Assembly: GCA_041739085.1 (NCBI GenBank)
Contig: JBGSON010000018.1
Location: 1 to 5,464 of the forward strand
Direction of reading: 5' to 3'
Source: JBGSON01 sp041739085
GTDB lineage: Bacteria; Patescibacteriota; Gracilibacteria; CAIRYL01
DNA length: 5,464 nucleotides
The position numbers and the translations under genes were made by a program. Position 1 is the first letter of the stretch, and each line of letters opens with the position of its first letter. The notes below the pieces were generated by a model. The model was given only the letters and a program-made list of their open reading frames with translations, was not told the DNA's origin and searched no databases. This document shows, piece by piece, positions 1 through 5,464 of this stretch.

Positions 1-183
1 AAGAAGAGGCTCGATGCCAAAAATGTCCTCTATCTCGACGAGTCTATTACAGAAGTACTCCATGAAATGATGGGTTCCCAGGGGGAGGAGGATTTTCGAG
101 TGAGGATCCTAAAGCTTTTCGGAGAAAGACTCACTGATGACGATATCTCCAGCGGGGTTCTCTTCCCATCCCCTGAGGCATGA
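1..183 (+). CDS. C-terminal end of an unrecognised protein (5' truncated by window edge)
   Basis: Frame 1 is open from the first base to TGA at 181-183 and encodes 60 residues without a start that must be the true one, so this is probably the tail of a longer gene. The peptide begins KKRLDAKNVLYLDES, has a mixed charged and hydrophobic helical stretch around RVRILKLFGERLTDDD (residues 34-49), and ends in GVLFPSPEA. I do not recognise a family, and no membrane segment or metal-binding motif is visible. It is co-oriented with trpS and ends 31 bp before it, so the two could share a transcript. An in-frame GTG at 100 preceded by a strong Shine-Dalgarno-like run at 81-91 leaves open a much shorter product. 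A chance 60-codon open frame is unlikely but not excluded. Confidence 0.6.
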   Translation, partial: KKRLDAKNVLYLDESITEVLHEMMGSQGEEDFRVRILKLFGERLTDDDISSGVLFPSPEA

Positions 184-214
184 GCTAAACTGATCCTGAT
201 TTTTACTACGAATC

Positions 215-1183
215 ATGAAGCGGACGCTCACCGGGGTTCAGCCGAGCGGAAAACTCCACATCGGAAATTATTTCGGTTCCATACAACCGAATCTTGAACT
301 TGCGAAAACGCACGAAGCGTTCCTTTTTATCGCGGATCTCCACGCGCTCACGACCGTGCGCGACCCCGATGTCCTCCGGAGTAATGTGCTCGATGTCGCA
401 CTCGATTTTCTGGCCTCAGGACTTGATCCGGAGAAGACCACGTTTTACCGGCAGAGCGATATCCCCGAACATACCGAACTTGCCTGGATTCTTTCGAATC
501 TCACGCCTCTCGGAATGCTCGAGAGAGCGCACTCCTTTAAGGATAAAACAGCCAAGGGACTTGAGGTGAACACGGGGCTTTTTACCTATCCCGTCCTCAT
601 GGCTGCGGACATCCTCCTCTATGAACCGCATTTCGTTCCTGTGGGAAAAGATCAGAAACAGCATGTGGAAATGGCGCGCGACATCGCGCTCAAGTTTAAC
701 CATGCGTACGGGGAAACGTTCCGGATCATCCCGGAACCGATGATTTCGGAAGAAACGGGGGTCGTTCCCGGGACCGACGGACAAAAAATGTCGAAGAGCT
801 ACGGGAATACCATCCCGATCTTCCTCGAAGGGAAGGCGCTTCAGAAGATCATCATGAGCATCACAACGGATTCAAAAGGAGTGGGAGAACCGAAGGAACC
901 GGAAAAATGCACGGTCTTCACTCTCGCAAAACTCTTTTTTTCGCCGGATGAAATCAAGGACTTGGAAGGGAAATATCGGAAAGGGGGATTCGGTTACGGC
1001 GATGCGAAGAAATGGCTTTATGAGAAGATGGAGGCATTCTTTGCCCCCTATCGCGCAAAGCGGAAGGAACTCGCGGAAAACCCGGAAAAACTGGACCTCA
1101 TCCTCCGGTTTGGAGCAGAGAAAGCGAGAGAGATCGCCCGGAAAAAGCTCGATGAAGTCCGCAGGAACATCGGGCTTTCCTGA
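215..1183 (+). CDS. trpS: Tryptophanyl-tRNA synthetase (TrpRS)
   Basis: This class Ic aminoacyl-tRNA synthetase (EC 6.1.1.2) activates tryptophan with ATP and charges tRNA-Trp in the cytoplasm. The 322-residue protein is close to the usual bacterial length of about 330. The N-terminal Rossmann fold carries the HIGH-type signature as HIGN (residues 15-18, within PSGKLHIGNYFG). The second signature KMSKS is at 191-195, followed by YGN. The conserved block YPVLMAADILLY contains Asp132, the position that recognises the indole nitrogen in Bacillus TrpRS, and VPVGKDQKQH lies at 141-150. The C-terminus ends in the family-typical Ala/Arg-rich helix (FGAEKAREIARKKL onward). The GTDGQKMSKSYGNTI and FYRQSDIPEHTEL wording resembles a TrpRS subgroup distinct from the E. 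coli type; that is from memory. ATG 215 is chosen because homology starts at once (TGVQPSGKLHIGN). No Shine-Dalgarno sequence precedes it. The gene is complete and shows no missing catalytic residue. Confidence 0.97.
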   Translation: MKRTLTGVQPSGKLHIGNYFGSIQPNLELAKTHEAFLFIADLHALTTVRDPDVLRSNVLDVALDFLASGLDPEKTTFYRQSDIPEHTELAWILSNLTPLGMLERAHSFKDKTAKGLEVNTGLFTYPVLMAADILLYEPHFVPVGKDQKQHVEMARDIALKFNHAYGETFRIIPEPMISEETGVVPGTDGQKMSKSYGNTIPIFLEGKALQKIIMSITTDSKGVGEPKEPEKCTVFTLAKLFFSPDEIKDLEGKYRKGGFGYGDAKKWLYEKMEAFFAPYRAKRKELAENPEKLDLILRFGAEKAREIARKKLDEVRRNIGLS

Positions 1184-1215
1184 TATGATTCGTTTTCCTG
1201 CCGGATCCTTTTTTT
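1158..1215 (+). terminator. Possible intrinsic terminator of trpS
   Basis: The left arm TCCGCAGGAA (1158-1167, inside the last trpS codons) can pair with TTCCTG-C-CGGA (1195-1205), giving about ten pairs with one bulged C. The T-run at 1209-1215 follows after three bases. The loop is long (27 nt) and contains a second TTCCTG (1177-1182, overlapping the stop codon) that can pair with the same CAGGAA in a shorter 6 bp hairpin. The position between convergent genes suits a terminator, but the long loop and offset T-run make this uncertain. In the opposite direction no T-run follows, so it would not serve the SIMPL gene. Confidence 0.4.
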
Positions 1216-1224
1216 CAGCACCTG

Positions 1225-2067
1225 CTACTTGGAATACTCGATCCCGTACCGGGCGTTCACATTGACTTTCACTTCGATCTCGCCAGTACTGATTGATCCT
1301 CCTCCGGAACCACTGAAGTCCTGGAACTGAACGGATTGGTTTGCCATGGAAGAGCCGTACCAGGAATAATCGTAGTCGTCATGCGAAGCGGTCAGGCTAA
1401 GGACAGGGCCGAGGTTAACACCGAGGCCTTTCGCGATGTAATCCGCCCGCGCCTTTGCCGTCTCCACAGCTTTCAGGTATGCCTTCTCCCTCGCTTCCGC
1501 GAAATCTTTCAGGGTGAATTCGATGCTCGAGATATTTGTCACCCCTTTCTCGACGGCGACGTTCAAGAGCTCCTCGACATTCTCCAGGTTCTCGATCCGC
1601 ACCGTGAGCATGTGGGAGACTTCATAGTATTCGACTTCAGGAACGTCTTTCTCTTTGAACGGCCAGGTGTCATCGCTGTAATCGTAGGACGTGTAGACAT
1701 TATAATTTGAGGTCTGCATGTTCATCTCTTCGATCCCGAGGGTTTTGAAAGCCTCGATGACTTCCTTCATTTTTTCCGAGTTCTTTCTCTGGGCGGCATC
1801 GATCTTGTTGTCATAAGTCGTAATTCCAAAGGTCACGATAGCGAGGTCCGGTTCGATATAAATAGTGGAAGTCGCCCGCACGGAGATCCCTTCATCCGAA
1901 ATCCCATTTCCTGATCCTCCGCCGGTGATATAGGAATTGATGGCTTTTGGAGGTGCAAAATACTGGGAGAGAAAGGCGGAGAGGAGGGCGATGAGAATGA
2001 TCCCGATGACGGGGGCAAATGTGTTCCTGCAGGATGAGCAGGACTCAGCAGTTTTTTGAGCCGGCAT
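1225..2067 (-). CDS. Membrane-anchored SIMPL (DUF541) domain protein
   Basis: This 280-residue protein has one N-terminal hydrophobic segment (about residues 17-38, FAPVIGIILIALLSAFLSQYFA), then a Gly/Ser linker (49-55) and a SIMPL/DUF541 domain (about 60-278). Family hallmarks are ISVRATSTIYIEPDLAIVTFG at its start, the GIEEMNMQTSNYNVY strand, the GVTNISSIEFTLKD block, the helix EAREKAYLKAVETAKARADYIAKGLG, and the closing GEIEVKVNVNARYGIEY. The segment more likely acts as an uncleaved anchor than a lipoprotein signal: it has no lipobox, and the domain would face outside. The molecular role of this family is poorly defined; members are periplasmic or surface proteins, some linked to oxidative-stress tolerance. 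Two cysteines form CSSC (10-13) just before the membrane segment. The region around 126-148 is rich in Tyr and acidic residues. ATG at 2067 is the first sensible start and lacks a Shine-Dalgarno sequence. The gene converges on trpS with 41 bp between stops. Confidence 0.93.
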   Translation of the reverse strand: MPAQKTAESCSSCRNTFAPVIGIILIALLSAFLSQYFAPPKAINSYITGGGSGNGISDEGISVRATSTIYIEPDLAIVTFGITTYDNKIDAAQRKNSEKMKEVIEAFKTLGIEEMNMQTSNYNVYTSYDYSDDTWPFKEKDVPEVEYYEVSHMLTVRIENLENVEELLNVAVEKGVTNISSIEFTLKDFAEAREKAYLKAVETAKARADYIAKGLGVNLGPVLSLTASHDDYDYSWYGSSMANQSVQFQDFSGSGGGSISTGEIEVKVNVNARYGIEYSK

Positions 2068-2092
2068 GTGGAGTGGGGAAAGATGTCTGGAT

Positions 2093-2098
2093 TTTATA
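2093..2098 (-). promoter_or_regulatory. Candidate -10 element for the SIMPL gene
   Basis: Read on the minus strand this is TATAAA, five of six matches to the sigma-70 type TATAAT, within GATATAAAAT. It lies 25 bp upstream of the ATG, so transcription would begin about 19 nt before the start codon, giving a short leader with no ribosome-binding site. No good -35 box is present at 16-18 bp (the sequence there is pyrimidine-rich), so this is only a candidate. Confidence 0.35.
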
Positions 2099-2125
2099 TC
2101 AGATTTGGGAGCAGAAGGAAGGGCT

Positions 2126-2156
2126 TTTCCTGTCGACGGAGATTCCCGTCAGGAAA
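2126..2156. repeat. Imperfect inverted repeat in the divergent intergenic region
   Basis: TTTCCTG (2126-2132) is the exact inverse of CAGGAAA (2150-2156). Inside it GACGG (2135-2139) can pair with CCGTC (2146-2150), leaving a 6-base loop; the two pairings share one C and imply a small bulge. Neither strand has a T-run directly after the stem, so it is not a simple terminator. It lies upstream of the candidate SIMPL -10 box and could be an operator or an RNA hairpin of unknown role. Confidence 0.45.
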
Positions 2157-2209
2157 TGAGAGGGCATATTTCAGAGAATCATCATCGGAGACGAGGAGGA
2201 GGGAACGCA

Positions 2210-2238
2210 TTTCAAATGATGTGAAAAGAACGTATACT
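2210..2238 (+). promoter_or_regulatory. Candidate distal promoter for topA
   Basis: TATACT (2233-2238) matches the sigma-70 -10 consensus at five of six positions. The -35 region at 17 bp spacing, TTTCAA (2210-2215), is weak at three of six. Transcription would start near 2245 and give a leader of about 80 nt that includes the hairpin at 2256-2286. Confidence 0.4.
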
Positions 2239-2255
2239 GCTTCCTGATGACAAAG

Positions 2256-2286
2256 CCGGAAAGGTTTTCTTTTTGACTTTTTCCGG
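2256..2286 (+). repeat. Hairpin in the topA upstream region
   Basis: CCGGAAA (2256-2262) pairs exactly with TTTCCGG (2280-2286), and two further G-T pairs can extend the stem inward. The loop is 13 nt, pyrimidine-rich, ending in GAC. It would sit in the RNA leader if transcription starts near 2245. It also surrounds TTGACT (2273-2278), the -35 box of a second candidate promoter. Confidence 0.5.
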
Positions 2287-2302
2287 AGCATTGAAGTAGC
2301 CT
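2273..2302 (+). promoter_or_regulatory. Candidate proximal promoter for topA
   Basis: TTGACT (2273-2278) matches the -35 consensus at five of six positions. After 18 bp comes TAGCCT (2297-2302), which keeps only the key T, A and final T of a -10 box. A start near 2309 would leave a leader of fewer than 20 nt. It competes with the upstream candidate, and I cannot tell which, if either, is used. Confidence 0.3.
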
Positions 2303-2326
2303 TTCCCCCGAATTTGAAAAGAAAAA

Positions 2327-4558
2327 ATGCCGGATAACCTCGTCCTCGTAGAATCTCCAACTAAAGCGAAACTCCTTCAGAAGTTCCTCGGGAGCGAATA
2401 TACCGTCCTTTCGACATTCGGCCATATCCGGGATCTCCCGACGAAAAAGTCGGAGCTCCCACTCTCTGAAAGGAAACTCCCGTACGCGACGATCGCGATC
2501 GATGTCCAGAATAAATATCGACCGCTCTACGTCTCTTCACCGGAGAAAAAGAAAAAAGTCGCGGCAATAAAAAAAGAACTCGGGCCCAAGACCACGATCT
2601 GGATCGCGTCCGACGAGGACCGCGAAGGGGAAGCCATCGGATGGCATATTCTTGAGGTCCTGAAGCCTTCCCCGTCGAATGCGGTGAGAAGGATCGTCTT
2701 CCATGAGATCACGGAATCCGCGATCCTTCAGGCGATCAAAGAGCCGAGGACGCTCGATATGCATCTCGTGAACGCTCAGCAGGCAAGGAGGATCCTCGAC
2801 CGGCTTGTCGGATATGAACTCTCGCCGCTCCTCTGGAAAAAGATCCGTTTCGGGCTCTCCGCAGGAAGAGTGCAGAGTGTCGCAGTACGTCTTGTGGTCG
2901 AGAGGGAGAGAGAGATCAAGGCATTTCAATCGGTGGAGAGCTGGAGTCTGACCGCTCATCTGAAGAAAGATCAGAAAGTATTCCCCGCCATTCTCCAAAA
3001 GATCGGAGGCATGAAAGTAGCGCTCAAGACCGGTGAGGAAGCAAAAGCGATCGAATCCGCGATCCACGGACAACCATTCCATGTCGAATCCATTGAAGAA
3101 AAAGATGTTTCGCGGAATCCCTCTCCCCCGTTCACCACTTCCACGCTCCAGCAGGAGGCCTCCCGGAAGCTCGGATTCCCGGTGAAGAAGACGATGCAGG
3201 TCGCACAGAAACTCTATGAAGGAGTCGTTATCGGAAAGGGGAAAAAGAGTGAAATCTCTGGACTCATCACCTACATGAGGACGGATTCCGTCAATCTCTC
3301 CGAGAAAGCATTGCACGACGCTCATGATGTCATCGAATCTCTCTTCGGGAAGCCGTATTCTCTTTCTGCTCCGAGGAAGTACAAGACGAAATCAAAAGGT
3401 GCGCAGGAAGCCCATGAGGCGATCCGCCCGACAGAACTTTCCCGCATACCGGATGAAGTAAAAGAGTTTCTCACGCCGGATGAATTCAGGCTCTATGATC
3501 TCATCTGGAAACGCGCGCTGGCATCCCAGATGATGGAAGCGAGGCTGAAGAATACCGGCGCAGATATCGTGGTTCTGAGCTCTGTCGGGGAGAAAAAACC
3601 GCACACTTTCCGCGCCACCGGACAGACCGTCGTTTTTCCGGGATTCCTGAAGCTCTATGAAGAGGGGGTCGATACCGATGAGGAAGAAGGTCAGAAGATC
3701 CTTCCCGAGCTCATGAAGGGGGAAGAACTGAAAGCAGAGAAATTGGAGCCGAAACAGCATTTCACAAAACCGCCTGCCCGATATACCGAAGCGACTCTCG
3801 TGAAAAAGCTTGAAGAAGAAGGAATCGGAAGACCATCGACCTATGCTCCCATCATCTCCACGATCATGGCGAGGGGGTATGTCCTCAAGGAAGGGAAAGC
3901 TCTGTTCCCATCTGACACGGCTTTTGTCGTAAACGACTTTCTCACCCAGCATTTTCATAATATCGTCGACCTCAAATTCACCGCGCGGATGGAAGACGAC
4001 CTTGACCGCATTGCGTCCGGTGAGATGGATTATGTGAAGTTTCTCGACGGGTTCTATCCTCCTTTCAAAAAGATCATTGCTGAGAAGGAAAAGACCGTCT
4101 CAAAAGCGGACCTCACCGTTGAACACGCGGAAGATCTCGGTCCCTGCCCGAAATGCGGAGCAAAGCTCATCGTAAAGCTTTCCCGGTTCGGAAAATTTAT
4201 TTCCTGTTCCACTTTCCCGGCATGCGATTATTCGCGTACTTTCGAAACAGATCCGGCGAAAGAAGCGGAAATCGAGGAGCTGAAAGAGAAGCTGAAAGAT
4301 GAGAAATGCCCGATATGCGGATCAAAGATGAACGTAAAATCGGGGAGATTCGGAACGTTTCTCGCCTGCGAGAAATATCCGAAATGCAAAGGGACAAAGA
4401 ATATTACGAAGACCACGGGGGTCGCTTGTCCGAAGTGCGGGAAAGGGGAGATCGTGGAAAAGAAGACGAAGAAAGGAAGGAAATTCTGGGGATGCAATAC
4501 GTATCCGGCATGCGATTACGCAACCTGGAACGATCCGAGAGAGAAGACCGAGAAATAA
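2327..4558 (+). CDS. topA: DNA topoisomerase I (type IA) with three C-terminal zinc ribbons
   Basis: This enzyme relaxes negative supercoils by cutting and passing one DNA strand, balancing gyrase. The 743-residue protein starts with a Toprim domain holding VESPTKAK (Glu9, the same position as in E. coli TopA) and the acidic triad DEDRE (Asp96, Asp98, Glu100). The central type IA core includes LSAGRVQSVAVRLVVERE and the active-site segment ISGLITYMRTDSVNLS, with catalytic Tyr316 and Arg318. Later core motifs are AHEAIRPT and YTEATLVKKLEEEGIGRPSTYA. Three C4 zinc ribbons follow: Cys607/610/627/633, Cys661/664/681/687 and Cys701/704/723/729, each with the family's F-x-x-C-x-x-(F/Y)-P-x-C ending. 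All expected catalytic residues are present and length is normal for the family. ATG 2327 is chosen because the conserved LVLVESP strand begins at residue 5. The start is preceded by an A-rich stretch rather than a Shine-Dalgarno site. It diverges from the SIMPL gene and converges on the transglycosylase gene with a 4 bp gap. Confidence 0.98.
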   Translation: MPDNLVLVESPTKAKLLQKFLGSEYTVLSTFGHIRDLPTKKSELPLSERKLPYATIAIDVQNKYRPLYVSSPEKKKKVAAIKKELGPKTTIWIASDEDREGEAIGWHILEVLKPSPSNAVRRIVFHEITESAILQAIKEPRTLDMHLVNAQQARRILDRLVGYELSPLLWKKIRFGLSAGRVQSVAVRLVVEREREIKAFQSVESWSLTAHLKKDQKVFPAILQKIGGMKVALKTGEEAKAIESAIHGQPFHVESIEEKDVSRNPSPPFTTSTLQQEASRKLGFPVKKTMQVAQKLYEGVVIGKGKKSEISGLITYMRTDSVNLSEKALHDAHDVIESLFGKPYSLSAPRKYKTKSKGAQEAHEAIRPTELSRIPDEVKEFLTPDEFRLYDLIWKRALASQMMEARLKNTGADIVVLSSVGEKKPHTFRATGQTVVFPGFLKLYEEGVDTDEEEGQKILPELMKGEELKAEKLEPKQHFTKPPARYTEATLVKKLEEEGIGRPSTYAPIISTIMARGYVLKEGKALFPSDTAFVVNDFLTQHFHNIVDLKFTARMEDDLDRIASGEMDYVKFLDGFYPPFKKIIAEKEKTVSKADLTVEHAEDLGPCPKCGAKLIVKLSRFGKFISCSTFPACDYSRTFETDPAKEAEIEELKEKLKDEKCPICGSKMNVKSGRFGTFLACEKYPKCKGTKNITKTTGVACPKCGKGEIVEKKTKKGRKFWGCNTYPACDYATWNDPREKTEK

Positions 4559-4562
4559 ACTC

Positions 4563-5464
4563 TTAACTCACATTTCGAGAAGTGCCATCCCTGAGGGAAG
4601 CAATACTCGGATTTTTTGAATAATCGGGCAGGTTTTGAGATCTCCAGGAATTCATCCCGTCATGAAACGTTGCAATGTAGAGTGGATATTGTCTGATCTC
4701 ATGGATCTTGGGAGGACGGACCGTCTGCCTCGGCCATAAGCGTTCCCGTTCCTGAGGAGAGAGACTCGGGAGATTCCTGTAGAATTTTCCATGGGAATAG
4801 GGGATCGCCTCGCTCGTCACTCTGTATTTGATCCCTTCGCGGGAAGTCTTCTTCCGGAGAAACTCAGAGAACTTTTCCCAAGTGAGGACTCTCTCTGATC
4901 TTTTCCATTCAGGACTCGAGAAATAGAGATCGAGAAGGCCTCCGATGCATCCCGCCCCCGCGTTGAAAGAAGCAAAAGTGATGAGATTGAGATCTGATTC
5001 CGAAAGAGAGTCCCCGAGGGGGACACTCCTGGAAGCGAGGAGGCCGGAAATTTCGCTTCTCTTGATGTCAAAATACCGGAGACCGATTTCCAGATTGAAT
5101 GCACCGTCAAATATCTGTCCGGCCATGACGTTTTCTGTAATATGCTTCGAGACATACGATATGACCTCTCCCCGTGTCATCTTCTCTCTTTTTTTCTGAG
5201 GGATGGCTCTCGTTTCTCTCTCTGCTTCTTTCAACAGGTACGATTCAAATCTGCTTGCGGATGGACCAGGATCCCTTACCGGATCGCCATTCTCATCGAT
5301 AAGAGGGATCACAGCAAACCGGACGACATCAGAAACAGTAGTTTGTTTCAGCTGGAGAAGTCCGCTCGCTTTTGAACCGCGGTTGAACGCACGGGGATCC
5401 CCGCTGCTCTCCTTCATGATCCACGCGACGATCTCGGTCGCTGAAAGTGCAGGATGCTCTCCTC
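4563..5464 (-). CDS. Lytic transglycosylase, SLT domain (N-terminus cut by window edge)
   Basis: Enzymes of this type (GH23-like) cleave the MurNAc-GlcNAc bond of peptidoglycan, forming 1,6-anhydro ends. The frame stays open past the first ATG (5417) to the window edge, giving 299 residues. The added upstream part, ending TEIVAWIMKESSG, is the conserved first helix with the likely catalytic Glu (residue 18 of the visible part), so ATG 5417 is internal. Further SLT motifs are the SGLLQL block (33-38), NLEIGLRYF (123-131) and SFNAGAG (165-171), a Phe variant of the usual AYNAG. The gap between GLLQ and the NLEIG motif is about 85 residues, against roughly 30 in Slt70, and is charged. After the fold comes a segment with YSHGKFYRNL and a tail of about 70 residues of unknown role. 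Signal peptide and any N-terminal domain are outside the window. The stop is 4 bp from the topA stop, tail to tail. Confidence 0.86.
   Translation of the reverse strand, partial: GEHPALSATEIVAWIMKESSGDPRAFNRGSKASGLLQLKQTTVSDVVRFAVIPLIDENGDPVRDPGPSASRFESYLLKEAERETRAIPQKKREKMTRGEVISYVSKHITENVMAGQIFDGAFNLEIGLRYFDIKRSEISGLLASRSVPLGDSLSESDLNLITFASFNAGAGCIGGLLDLYFSSPEWKRSERVLTWEKFSEFLRKKTSREGIKYRVTSEAIPYSHGKFYRNLPSLSPQERERLWPRQTVRPPKIHEIRQYPLYIATFHDGMNSWRSQNLPDYSKNPSIASLRDGTSRNVS
4591..4617 (+). terminator. Weak candidate terminator for topA inside the convergent gene
   Basis: CTGAG (4591-4595) can pair with CTCGG (4606-4610) through four Watson-Crick pairs and one G-T pair over a 10-base loop. 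One A and a run of six T (4612-4617) follow. It lies 33 bp after the topA stop, within the last codons of the oppositely oriented transglycosylase gene. The stem is short, so this is a tentative call; no better candidate is visible after topA. Confidence 0.25.

Noticed and set aside
2193..2223. GAGGAGGAGGG followed by ATG ATG TGA
   Set aside because: This would be a two-codon reading frame lying upstream of both candidate topA start sites, so it is unlikely to be in the message.
2056..2247. Plus-strand 63-codon frame across the SIMPL start and the intergenic region
   Set aside because: The product is Arg/Ser-rich, overlaps the 5' end of the SIMPL gene and has no recognisable domain; it looks like chance.
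2094..2425. Two minus-strand frames (2094-2360 and 2171-2425) overlapping the topA start
   Set aside because: They run antisense into the well-conserved Toprim region, show no family resemblance, and carry no convincing start signals.
2490..2501. 12 bp perfect palindrome CGATCGCGATCG within topA
   Set aside because: About one 12 bp palindrome is expected by chance in a window this size, and the codons (Thr-Ile-Ala-Ile-Asp) fit the gene.
2537..3958. Long antisense frames in topA (2537-3325 and 3392-3958)
   Set aside because: They mirror the codon bias of topA, whose protein is conserved throughout; the antisense products match nothing I know.
4306..4566. Plus-strand 86-codon frame over the topA zinc ribbons
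   Set aside because: It is a shifted reading of the zinc-ribbon coding sequence, highly charged and low in complexity.
5392..5403. 12 bp perfect palindrome CGGGGATCCCCG within the transglycosylase gene
   Set aside because: It falls on codons of the conserved SGDPR motif and is within chance expectation.
1..5464. Search for CRISPR arrays, tRNAs, insertion sequences, tandem repeats or recoded stops
   Set aside because: No regularly spaced repeats, tRNA cloverleaf, transposase or terminal repeats are visible, and TGA behaves as a stop.

Overview
This is a 5.46 kb bacterial chromosomal window with roughly balanced base composition. It holds four recognisable genes and the tail of a fifth. Everything follows the standard code: TGA ends trpS and the upstream partial frame, and tryptophans are TGG. 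The lineage cannot be fixed from sequence alone. The compact layout, the lack of Shine-Dalgarno sequences at all three visible starts, the short membrane-anchored SIMPL protein and the isolated housekeeping genes would suit a Candidate Phyla Radiation (Patescibacteria) genome or another little-studied lineage. That placement is inference and weak.

Layout from left to right. Positions 1-183 are the 3' end of an unrecognised plus-strand gene. After a 31 bp gap comes trpS (215-1183, plus), a complete tryptophanyl-tRNA synthetase. A possible terminator hairpin straddles its stop codon. It faces a SIMPL/DUF541-domain, membrane-anchored protein on the minus strand (1225-2067). A 259 bp divergent intergenic region (2068-2326) follows, with candidate promoters for both neighbours and two inverted repeats. 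topA (2327-4558, plus) encodes a complete DNA topoisomerase I with three C-terminal C4 zinc ribbons. Only 4 bp beyond its stop, on the minus strand, ends a lytic transglycosylase (SLT-type) gene that runs off the right edge (4563-5464). Its apparent start at 5417 is internal, because the same frame continues upstream with conserved SLT sequence.

Functionally the window mixes core information processing (tRNA charging, DNA supercoiling control) with two envelope-facing proteins. There is no clear pathway link between them, and the alternating strands argue for mostly independent transcription units. I found no mobile element, CRISPR array, tRNA, rRNA or clearly novel multi-gene system. The points most worth checking are the roughly 85-residue spacing inside the SLT domain, the uniform absence of Shine-Dalgarno sites, the cytoplasmic CxxC on the SIMPL protein, and the inverted repeats around the topA promoter region and the trpS 3' end.
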